Source: Crenothrix polyspora | Lineage (GTDB): Bacteria > Pseudomonadota > Gammaproteobacteria > Methylococcales > Methylomonadaceae | Assembly (NCBI GenBank): GCA_945903675.1 | Contig: CAMDOP010000127.1 | Coordinates: 1 to 8,724 of the forward strand | DNA length: 8,724 bases | Direction: 5' to 3' | Shown here: in pieces, positions 1 to 5,763 of the stretch | How positions within the stretch are numbered: the stretch's first letter is position 1 | Layout: each line of letters opens with the position of its first letter | The notes under the pieces: generated by a model | Databases searched by the model: none | What the model saw: the letters and a program-made list of their open reading frames with translations, nothing else | Told to the model about the DNA's origin: nothing | Position numbers and translations under genes: made by a program

Positions 1-921
1 AGAGCCATTGTTGATGTTGATGGGTGTTTCGCCGTCCAGAGCGACAGCGGTAATCCTGACGAAGTTGTCACCGCAAGGGCTGCCGGTAACTGGGGTTTGG
101 GTTACACCGTCGCCGATATAATTAGCCGGGTCGACCGGTTTGCCTGTGACTTGGTCGATTACAGTGGCCAAGCCGGGTTTGTTGACCGCTATCAGGAAGG
201 GCGTAACCAAACCGGCAACCGAAGCATCGGGACCAAAGGAGATGTCGATCGGCGTGCTGATTTCGGAGCGGTTCCGTCCGTTACCGGGCCGCAGCAAAGT
301 ATCGACCTGGTGCACGCTCTTGCCCCAAGGCGTTTCAACGGTGTAGATGCCAGTTGCGCTGACATTGATTCGGAGACGCAGACGTTGAAACTGAATTTGG
401 GCCCCGGCTTGGGGCTCAGCAGACACGAAGGTCGATTCGATGCCCATCACGATGTCCCAGTTGAGCGGGAATTCCCCTGTCGTGGTGCCGGTGCTGTTAG
501 CCAAAAAGTAGAATGCTTCGCTACCCCGGCCGAGGGCCTCGGAGAGGGCATTACCTGGTACTGGTAAGTCGAATAAGCAAGGCGAGGCACCGTCACCATC
601 CGTGCATATCTGTAAGCCGACGCCGTTGCTGTCGACGATATGCTCGGAAAAAAGACCCTTCTGTTTACCGGCGGGATCAAACGGTCCGGAGTTAAAAGGC
701 AATTCACTGTCAACAAGGCAGGCCTCAGCAAACATGGGCGCAGCCATAACGCCAGTCGTCAGAAGAGCCGCTTGTACTATAGTTCGGATAAACGATGCTG
801 ATTTAAAGCTCAAAGCGCCGTTTTTTTTATTTGCACATGACCCTAGTTTTTGTTGATGAGGTGCCGCCTCTGCTAATGTGATTTTTGTAGCTATTGATTC
901 ACTACTTCTTATCTTTTTCAT
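1..921 (-). CDS. Exported protein of unknown function, 5' part (3' end beyond left edge)
   Basis: The frame is open for all 307 codons from ATG 921 to the left edge, so the C-terminus is missing. The start is supported by AAGGA at 928-932, six bases upstream of ATG. The first 47 residues are polar and basic. They are followed by a hydrophobic, signal-peptide-like stretch at about residues 48-65 and a possible cleavage site near Ala67-Cys68 (AEA/CLVD). The N-terminal region before the hydrophobic core is unusually long. After it the protein looks like an extracellular beta-rich protein: Thr/Gly/Pro-rich, with Cys68, Cys79, Cys94 region and Cys283, and a late motif YIGDGVTQTPVTGSPCGDNF at 268-287. 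I do not recognise the family. The body (1-780) is GC-rich (about 57-62% in counted lines), whereas the first codons (781-900) are about 37-42%, like the neighbouring genes. The gene lies 121 nt downstream of the predicted start site of a sigma-54 promoter and is probably controlled by the adjacent activators (inference). Confidence 0.82.
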   Translation of the reverse strand, partial: MKKIRSSESIATKITLAEAAPHQQKLGSCANKKNGALSFKSASFIRTIVQAALLTTGVMAAPMFAEACLVDSELPFNSGPFDPAGKQKGLFSEHIVDSNGVGLQICTDGDGASPCLFDLPVPGNALSEALGRGSEAFYFLANSTGTTTGEFPLNWDIVMGIESTFVSAEPQAGAQIQFQRLRLRINVSATGIYTVETPWGKSVHQVDTLLRPGNGRNRSEISTPIDISFGPDASVAGLVTPFLIAVNKPGLATVIDQVTGKPVDPANYIGDGVTQTPVTGSPCGDNFVRITAVALDGETPININNGS

Positions 922-927
922 GATACA

Positions 928-932
928 TCCTT
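928..932 (-). promoter_or_regulatory. Ribosome binding site of the exported-protein gene
   Basis: AAGGA on the minus strand lies six bases from ATG 921. It fixes the start at 921 and argues that the long N-terminal extension before the signal-peptide core is really translated. Another ATG at 926-928 is out of frame and overlaps this site. Confidence 0.7.
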
Positions 933-950
933 AAGTAAGTAAACTATTTT

Positions 951-1023
951 ATAGGTCGACTACCGCCGACGTTAACCCAAAGTCCCTGCGTTTCTTCATA
1001 TATCAACAATTTGATAGGTCGGA
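951..1023. repeat. Leader repeat ATAGGTCG (two copies) and dyad TATCAA-N4-TTGATA
   Basis: In the predicted untranslated leader of the exported-protein gene, ATAGGTCG occurs at 951-958 and 1014-1021, 63 bp apart, and the similarity continues loosely (TAC, G) on the 3' side. An inverted repeat TATCAA (1001-1006) and TTGATA (1011-1016) sits next to the second copy. It matches the published IHF core WATCAANNNNTTR on both strands, but it lies downstream of the predicted start point, where IHF does not usually act on sigma-54 promoters. The role is unknown. Confidence 0.35.
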
Positions 1024-1052
1024 TACGGTGAAGTAGGTCATACGTTTACTTA

Positions 1053-1068
1053 AGCACTAATCGTGCCA
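1053..1068 (-). promoter_or_regulatory. Sigma-54 (-24/-12) promoter of the exported-protein gene
   Basis: The minus strand reads TGGCACGATTAGTGCT from 1068 to 1053. Against the known sigma-54 consensus TGGCACG-N4-TTGCW it matches 11 of 12 fixed positions, with the obligatory GG-N10-GC spacing (GG 1067-1066, GC 1055-1054). The start of transcription is predicted near 1042, giving a 121-nt leader before ATG 921. A second, almost identical promoter occurs at 3488-3503, which makes chance unlikely. Such promoters need an AAA+ activator, and two activator genes lie immediately upstream. Confidence 0.85.
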
Positions 1069-1239
1069 TATATTTTAATTCGATATTAATATTTCTATAA
1101 GTCATTGCATGATTCCTAATATCAGTAACTGTGACAGTGGGTTCCTCCTAACCGAGGAAAAGTGCACAAACTGAAAAGACGTTAACTCAGCGGGATTAAA
1201 CCGTTATACGCGGCGCGTAACGGGCTTATTAGGGAAAAC

Positions 1240-1257
1240 TGTAATATTTTTGAGACA
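1240..1257 (-). promoter_or_regulatory. Activator-like site 1 (TGT-N12-ACA)
   Basis: TGTAATATTTTTGAGACA on the plus strand is flanked by C on the left and AA on the right. It differs by one base from the two identical copies at 3578 and 3633. The ends TGT...ACA form a partial dyad, in the style of enhancer sites of sigma-54 activators such as NifA (TGT-N10-ACA), but with a 12-base gap. It is centred about 207 bp upstream of the predicted start site. Assignment to EBP1/EBP2 is inferred from position and repetition. Confidence 0.7.
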
Positions 1258-1293
1258 AATAAACAGAAAACAGAACAACAGCTCAAAACAGAC

Positions 1294-1311
1294 TGTAATT
1301 TTTTTAAGACA
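1294..1311 (-). promoter_or_regulatory. Activator-like site 2 (TGT-N12-ACA)
   Basis: TGTAATTTTTTTAAGACA is a second copy in the same orientation, 54 bp from site 1 (about five helical turns, so the same DNA face). One base differs from the 3578/3633 form. It is centred about 261 bp upstream of the predicted start point, within the range over which hexameric activators act by looping. Confidence 0.68.
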
Positions 1312-1626
1312 AAGTAGGCTAGCCATGTTGTTAAAAGGACGGTTAATCCGCAATGATGGTATCTATAAACGCGATAAGTAATTCCACATAGACAGATAAA
1401 ATAAAGACTTAAGCGCGCACATCACAGGCTATTAAATGCCTACGCTAGATAAGTGAAAAGAGACCCTTATCACTGTAACTCAAACAATACAAAGGAAATG
1501 GCTAGTGACGCTAAAACCCAACGGTTCCCGTACAGGAACAGTGACGCCTCTTAGAGAGAGCAGCGATGCTATCATTAACCAAGCGGCGCCAACACGCATA
1601 GTCTAAACGTCTAGCGAAGGTGCTTT

Positions 1627-1661
1627 TAGCACTGGTTATCCCAGTGCTACAGGCCTGTAGC
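1627..1661. repeat. Overlapping hairpin and 16-bp perfect palindrome after EBP1
   Basis: TAGCACTGG (1627-1635) and CCAGTGCTA (1641-1649) form a perfect 9-bp stem with a 5-base loop. The perfect palindrome GCTACAGGCCTGTAGC (1646-1661) shares four bases with it. They lie 19-53 bases after the EBP1 stop codon. No T-run follows on the minus strand, so this is not a classical intrinsic terminator. It could stabilise the mRNA 3' end or be a protein-binding site. Confidence 0.6.
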
Positions 1662-1679
1662 GTAAATAAGGGGGAGGGC

Positions 1680-3074
1680 TTAAGCGGGTAGCAGGGTGTA
1701 TTTCTCGAGTAAACGATAAAGACTTACTCGGGAAATACCCATGTGTTTGGCGGCACGGCTGACGTTATTACGGGTATGATTTAAAGTGTTTGCAATTAAT
1801 TGGCGGTCGACAGCCACGCGCGCCTCATCTAAGGTTTGCAGTGCGAAAAAGTCGGGCTCTAGGTTATTCAAGTCTAAATCTTCCGGGGAAAGCAAATCAT
1901 TTTCTGACATCACAACGGCATGGCGTATGCGGTTCATCAACTCACGGACATTGCCTGGCCAGCTGTAGCGACTGATTAGCTTTAATGTTTCTACTTGAAA
2001 ACCTTTAGCCTTGTAGGTGTTATTAGCCGAGGCTTTGTTAAAGAAGTACTCTGCCAACAATTCAATATCCCCCTCTCTTTCTCGTAACGACGGCGTTTCA
2101 ATCTTTAACACTTGTAGGCGATAATACAAATCCTCTCTGAATTCTTTCCTTTCCACCGCCGCCTTCAAATCAACATGCGTAGCCGCAATAATACGAACAT
2201 TAATCGGTATTTTTACTGAACTACCGATACGCTGAATCGTGCGATCTTCCAGAAAACGTAATAAATTAATTTGCTGTTCTAAAGGTAAATCACCGATCTC
2301 GTCTAAAAATAGAGTGCCGTTTTGCGCAGATTCTATACGGCCAATATGGAGCTTATCCGAGCCCGTGTAGGCGCCTTTTTCATAACCGAACAATTCAGCT
2401 TGAATCAAATCTTTTGGGAACGTACCACAATTTATTGTAATGATCGGTTGCTCAGAACGGATCGAATAATTATGAACGGCATTGGCAATCAACTCCTTAC
2501 CGGTACCTGTTTCTCCTTGGATTAGAACAGCGGAATCTTCTTTGGCCACTTTTTCGAGTAAATTGTATAATTTTGACATCACAGGACTGCGACCAATAAT
2601 CCCAAAATTTAATTCATGGTCCTTGTTTTCTCCCTTAAAAGGCTGAGAAAGTGCGTTCATGCCATAGGCATGACCCAACGCAAACAACAGTTGTTCAGTA
2701 TCAATGGGCAAGGTTATATAGTCTGAACAATATTCTGCGATTAACTGAGCCTCAATGGACTTAGTGTTTAGTTTGGGCGAAAACTCTTTCGGTAAACCCA
2801 TTATCCAGTTGATGTTTGAATGTAAATTGAATAATCGATTCAATTTAGAACAGTGATCCGATCGACAGCACATGGCGTTATTGCAGGCTGAGAGCGTACA
2901 GTTGTCGACTAAGCACAAACCTACGAGGAAGGTATGCTTCGCTAATAGCTCAGAGACTTGTTGAATAGTCGTGGCAATATGCACTTGCCAATGGGCTTTT
3001 GACAACCCTTCATATAGATCAATATCACTATCAGCCGATTGAAATATAATGAGATTTCTATTTTTAATTTCCAT
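1680..3074 (-). CDS. Sigma-54-dependent activator, VpsR/FleQ-like (EBP1)
   Basis: This 464-residue cytoplasmic transcription activator is an AAA+ ATPase that remodels sigma-54 RNA polymerase. Residues 1-140 form a degenerate receiver resembling VpsR (ends LGHAYGMNAL); Asp57 ends the strand where a phosphoacceptor would lie, but the usual Lys is Leu (YITLPID, 120-125). This domain has a cysteine cluster: C54, C59, C64, C69, C70, C75. The AAA+ domain shows Walker A GETGTGKE (187-194), sigma-54 loop GAYTGS (234-239, usually GAFTGA), Walker B LFLDE (255-259), arginine-finger region REDLYYRL (313-320) and WPGNVREL (372-379). A Fis-type helix-turn-helix lies at about 436-459. ATG 3074 gives alignment with EBP2; its ribosome binding site is weak. 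A small gene and a sigma-54 promoter lie upstream, so it may be autoactivated (inference). Confidence 0.93.
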   Translation of the reverse strand: MEIKNRNLIIFQSADSDIDLYEGLSKAHWQVHIATTIQQVSELLAKHTFLVGLCLVDNCTLSACNNAMCCRSDHCSKLNRLFNLHSNINWIMGLPKEFSPKLNTKSIEAQLIAEYCSDYITLPIDTEQLLFALGHAYGMNALSQPFKGENKDHELNFGIIGRSPVMSKLYNLLEKVAKEDSAVLIQGETGTGKELIANAVHNYSIRSEQPIITINCGTFPKDLIQAELFGYEKGAYTGSDKLHIGRIESAQNGTLFLDEIGDLPLEQQINLLRFLEDRTIQRIGSSVKIPINVRIIAATHVDLKAAVERKEFREDLYYRLQVLKIETPSLREREGDIELLAEYFFNKASANNTYKAKGFQVETLKLISRYSWPGNVRELMNRIRHAVVMSENDLLSPEDLDLNNLEPDFFALQTLDEARVAVDRQLIANTLNHTRNNVSRAAKHMGISRVSLYRLLEKYTLLPA

Positions 3075-3179
3075 GGTAAATCCGACGTCGTTATAGGGTA
3101 AAAGTTGGCAAAAACCAAAACCAATTTCAGTTTATTTATGATTGACTCTGCCTAGATACGATAAAACAGCCACTTTATT

Positions 3180-3344
3180 TCAATGTAAAGTAGTAGTAGC
3201 ACTGAGACGACTAGAGCCCTCCGAGACTATCCATAACCGTTGCGGACTGTTCTTAGCTGCAAGCCCATCGAGCCTTTCATTTAAAAGAGGGGTCTTTATA
3301 AGCGGCAGACCTGTATGGCCTAGTAATCTATTTGTTAAATTCAT
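3180..3344 (-). CDS. Possible small protein (54 residues) ahead of EBP1
   Basis: The frame runs from ATG 3344 to TGA 3182-3180 and encodes a 54-residue peptide beginning MNLTNRLLGHTG. Support is contextual. TAAGG (3352-3356 on the minus strand) lies seven bases before ATG, a clear ribosome binding site. The frame begins 133 nt after the predicted start of a sigma-54 promoter, a leader length like that of the exported-protein gene. EBP1 follows 105 nt later, so the two could be co-transcribed. The peptide is basic to neutral and has no cysteine, no obvious signal peptide and no membrane segment. I recognise no family. It could also be a decayed remnant of a former target gene, or a chance frame in a long leader. 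Confidence 0.4.
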   Translation of the reverse strand: MNLTNRLLGHTGLPLIKTPLLNERLDGLAAKNSPQRLWIVSEGSSRLSATTTLH

Positions 3345-3351
3345 AAAAAAA

Positions 3352-3356
3352 CCTTA
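3352..3356 (-). promoter_or_regulatory. Ribosome binding site of the 54-residue frame
   Basis: The minus strand reads TAAGG, seven bases before ATG 3344. It is stronger than anything in front of EBP1 or EBP2, which is the main reason to take the small frame seriously. Confidence 0.45.
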
Positions 3357-3487
3357 ATTAAGCTAGAAACAAAAAAGTGATTTAATTTTAATTGCTTGGG
3401 TTAACTTCTTCTTGTTTGCAAATAAGTTTTGCCATTAGTTCACAAATAGGCTGAGTGAATACGGCAAAGGTTTGCTACTTTCACTTA

Positions 3488-3503
3488 AGCACTAATCATG
3501 CCA
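3488..3503 (-). promoter_or_regulatory. Sigma-54 (-24/-12) promoter upstream of the small gene and EBP1
   Basis: The minus strand reads TGGCATGATTAGTGCT, 10 of 12 fixed sigma-54 consensus positions with GG-N10-GC spacing (GG 3502-3501, GC 3490-3489). It differs by one base from the promoter at 1053-1068, and both continue into TAAGT. The start point is predicted near 3477. It would transcribe the 54-residue frame and probably EBP1, making EBP1 a member of the regulon it controls. Confidence 0.82.
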
Positions 3504-3577
3504 CATAGCTAAATCGCCTATATTTCATGACGTAAAAGACATTCTTTTGGCGTGCTAGCGGCCTTACAAAAAGAGAC

Positions 3578-3595
3578 TGTAATATTTTTAAGACA
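3578..3595 (-). promoter_or_regulatory. Activator-like site 3 (TGT-N12-ACA)
   Basis: TGTAATATTTTTAAGACA, flanked by C and AA. It is identical over 18 bases to the copy at 3633, and the dyad extends to TGTnnTA-N4-TAnnACA. It is centred about 110 bp upstream of the predicted start point near 3477. Confidence 0.72.
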
Positions 3596-3632
3596 AATCT
3601 AGGTCGTATCTCTAAAGAAGCACTAAAGTAGC

Positions 3633-3650
3633 TGTAATATTTTTAAGACA
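3633..3650 (-). promoter_or_regulatory. Activator-like site 4 (TGT-N12-ACA)
   Basis: This is an exact repeat of site 3, in the same orientation and 55 bp away, mirroring the 54-bp spacing of sites 1 and 2. It is centred about 165 bp upstream of the predicted start point. The conservation of sequence, orientation and spacing in otherwise diverged flanks argues for selection. Confidence 0.72.
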
Positions 3651-3965
3651 AAAATTGAATATTAAGCCGATAGAATCGGTGGGTAATAGCTGAGATACAT
3701 TATGGAAATGGACTATTTACCATGTAAATCAGTAAAATAGGGGTGCATGAAGACAACTTTATAATGACCAAAGCAGTAAACGGGGGGTTTTTTCTGACTG
3801 TTACGAAATCATACACTTATTATGATTAGTCGGCTTAAGGACAAATAGTTTCCTACTTACGCCCCGCTAAGCCCTATATTTTAGTCTATGAAGTTTATTA
3901 CTAGAGGCGCTACGCGTGGTCGGTTAAAGTCCACGCAATGGATGATTAGTTGTACTGTCTATAGG

Positions 3966-5363
3966 TTAGCAATCAACCATCACGGTGTGCTTGTCAATTA
4001 ACCGGTAAAGACTTACCCGAGAGATACCCATGATTTTGGCGGCATGACTGATATTATTGTTGGTATGACGAAGCGTATTTAAAATCAAATCACGATCGAC
4101 ATTGGAGCGCGCTTCATCTAAGGTTTGTAGTGTAAAATAACCACTCGGCCTCTCTAAGCCTAAATCCTCAGGCGTGAGCATCACATTTTCTGAGATAACA
4201 ACTGCGTTACGCACGGTGTTCATTAGTTGTCGAACATTGCCAGGCCAAGCAAAACAATTTATGAGGCCTAACGTTTCCAATTGAAAACCCTTGGCTTTGT
4301 AAGTTTGATTTGCCGATGCTTTGTTAAAGAAGTACCACGCCAACATTTCGATGTCCCCTAATCTTTCTCTTAAAGGTGGCGTTTCTATCTTTAACACTTG
4401 AAGACGATAATACAGATCTTCTCTAAACTCATTCCGCTCTACCGCCGCCTTTAAATCAACGTGAGTAGCCGCAATAATACGGACGTTAATTGGTATTTTT
4501 ACTGAACTGCCAATACGCTGTATCGTTCTATCTTCCAGAAAGCGTAATAAATTAATTTGCTGTGCTAAGGGTAAATCACCCACCTCATCCAAAAATAGAG
4601 TCCCGTTTTGCGCAGATTCTATACGGCCAATATGGCGTTGATGCGCACCCGTGTAGGCACCTTTTTCATAACCGAACAATTCAGCTTGAATCAAATCTTT
4701 TGGGAACGCGCCACAATTTATTGTAATGAGCGGTTCCTCAGAACGAATCGAATTATTGTGAATGGCGTTGGCAATCAACTCCTTACCGGTGCCGGTTTCT
4801 CCTTGAATTAAAACAGCACAATCTTCTTTTGCCACTTTTCCAAGTAGATTGAATAATTTTGACATCGCAGGACTACTGCCAATAATTCCAAAATTTAATT
4901 CATGTTCCTTAGTCGGACCTCTAAAAGGCTGAGAAAGTGCGTTCATGCCATAGGCATGACCCAACGCAAACAACAGTTGCTTAGTATCGATGGGCAAGGT
5001 TATATAGTCTGTGCAATATTCTGAGATTAACTGAGCCTCAATGGACTTAGTGTTTATTTTGGGCGAAGCCTCTTTCGGCAAACCCATTATCCAGTTGATG
5101 TTTGAATGTAATTTGAATAATCGATTCAATTTAGAATACTGTTCGGATCGACAGCACATGTCGTTATTGCAGGCTGAGAGCGTACATTTGTCGACCAAGC
5201 ACAAGCCTACAAGGAAGGTATGCTTCGCTAATAGCGCAGAGACTTGTTGAATAGTCGTGGCAATATGCACTTGCCAATCAGCCTCTGCTAACGCATCATA
5301 AGGCTCAATTTCGTAATCAATCGATTGAAATATAATGAGATTACGTTTTTCTATAGTAGCCAT
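3966..5363 (-). CDS. Sigma-54-dependent activator, VpsR/FleQ-like (EBP2)
   Basis: This 465-residue paralogue of EBP1 is about 80% identical by hand alignment, with one 1-residue gap. It shows a degenerate receiver (1-141) with LPID instead of KP, a cysteine cluster C55, C60, C65, C70, C71 (the sixth cysteine of EBP1 is Tyr76), Walker A GETGTGKE (188-195), sigma-54 loop GAYTGA (235-240), Walker B LFLDE (256-260) and a C-terminal Fis-type helix-turn-helix. The recognition helix core GISRVSLYRL is identical to EBP1, so both probably bind the same sites. The start at 5363 is chosen because MATIEKRNLIIFQS aligns with EBP1 MEIKNRNLIIFQS. The frame is open to ATG 5489, which would add 42 hydrophobic residues; neither start has a good ribosome binding site. 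No activator-like site was found upstream, so EBP2 may be the constitutive partner (inference). It is divergent from gspE. Confidence 0.92.
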   Translation of the reverse strand: MATIEKRNLIIFQSIDYEIEPYDALAEADWQVHIATTIQQVSALLAKHTFLVGLCLVDKCTLSACNNDMCCRSEQYSKLNRLFKLHSNINWIMGLPKEASPKINTKSIEAQLISEYCTDYITLPIDTKQLLFALGHAYGMNALSQPFRGPTKEHELNFGIIGSSPAMSKLFNLLGKVAKEDCAVLIQGETGTGKELIANAIHNNSIRSEEPLITINCGAFPKDLIQAELFGYEKGAYTGAHQRHIGRIESAQNGTLFLDEVGDLPLAQQINLLRFLEDRTIQRIGSSVKIPINVRIIAATHVDLKAAVERNEFREDLYYRLQVLKIETPPLRERLGDIEMLAWYFFNKASANQTYKAKGFQLETLGLINCFAWPGNVRQLMNTVRNAVVISENVMLTPEDLGLERPSGYFTLQTLDEARSNVDRDLILNTLRHTNNNISHAAKIMGISRVSLYRLIDKHTVMVDC

Positions 5364-5763
5364 AATAAAACAGGTAACGTGAGGCAATAATGAATAAAGA
5401 TACAAAGTTAATAGTGTACCTGTTTCAAAAAATACATTTGGAAACAGAAAAAGCAGCATCAGAATTTGCTTTTTTTTTAATTTTACCATGAGTTATTAGA
5501 TCACCCTAGCCTATCTTTAATTAAAAATTCCCAACAATGATGAGCCTGACTTCTATGTAACGCTTTATTCGCTAAGGGGTATAGGGTATATTTTAAAAAA
5601 AAGTTTTTTTTCTAAAACACTCAATTACTTTCATAAGTCCTTTTTAGTTACTTGTAAATCGCTATATAGGTTTCTTTCTTTAGCACTTTAGTGCGACAAT
5701 TACTTTAATTTTTTTAGCCCTTTCAACGCCATAATATAAAAAGGGTCATACTCAACTATTACT
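5364..5763. other. Divergent intergenic region between EBP2 and gspE
   Basis: This is a very AT-rich stretch of 400 bases with several T and A runs, which should hold the promoters of both flanking genes. I see no convincing promoter. ATAATATAAA at 5731-5740 could contain a -10 element for gspE but lacks a clear -35. An inverted repeat GCACT-TT-AGTGC lies at 5683-5694. No TGT-N12-ACA site of the type found on the left side is present. Confidence 0.5.

Larger units (their letters stand above)
1069..1679. other. Intergenic regulatory region between EBP1 and the exported-protein gene
   Basis: These 611 bases hold no convincing gene; the open frames starting at 1324 and 1498 are only 18 codons each. 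The right part carries overlapping palindromes (1627-1661), the middle carries the two activator-like sites (1240-1257 and 1294-1311), and the left end abuts the sigma-54 promoter. Small inverted repeats also occur between promoter and sites: TTCCTC/GAGGAA at 1142-1159 and CCGTTA/TAACGG at 1201-1223. No clear IHF site was seen between the paired sites and the promoter. Confidence 0.6.
3345..3965. other. Intergenic regulatory region between EBP2 and the small gene
   Basis: These 621 bases hold no convincing gene. In transcription order on the minus strand they contain about 315 bases after EBP2 with no recognisable element beyond small inverted repeats (GCGTGG/CCACGC at 3914-3936, ATTTAC/GTAAAT at 3715-3729, CCGAT/ATCGG at 3667-3679) and a G6T6 run (3781-3792). 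They are followed by two activator-like sites, a sigma-54 promoter and a 133-nt leader. The layout repeats that of 922-1679. Confidence 0.6.

Noticed and set aside
97..567. Plus-strand open frames in the first 860 bases
   Set aside because: They overlap the well-supported minus-strand exported-protein gene, which has a ribosome binding site, a signal peptide and a promoter.
1474..1491. A fifth TGT-N12-ACA match (TGTAACTCAAACAATACA) upstream of the first pair
   Set aside because: It shares only the ends and the first AA with the other sites; the T-run and AAG before ACA are missing, and such a match is expected by chance in AT-rich DNA.
2322..2525. Plus-strand open frame antisense to EBP1, with a similar frame at 4608-4811 antisense to EBP2
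   Set aside because: Their resemblance is a by-product of the paralogous genes on the opposite strand; no ribosome binding site or independent support.
3142..3357. Plus-strand 71-codon frame opposite the small gene
   Set aside because: No ribosome binding site on the plus strand, and the opposite strand has promoter, leader and ribosome binding site in the right order.
3914..3936. GCGTGG/CCACGC inverted repeat after EBP2 as an intrinsic terminator
   Set aside because: The stem is only 6 bp with an 11-base loop, and no T-run follows on the minus strand.
5716..5731. Minus-strand TGGCGTTGAAAGGGCT upstream of EBP2 as a third sigma-54 promoter
   Set aside because: It has the GG-N10-GC frame but only 7 of 12 consensus positions, no paired activator sites, and would lie over 340 bases from the EBP2 start.
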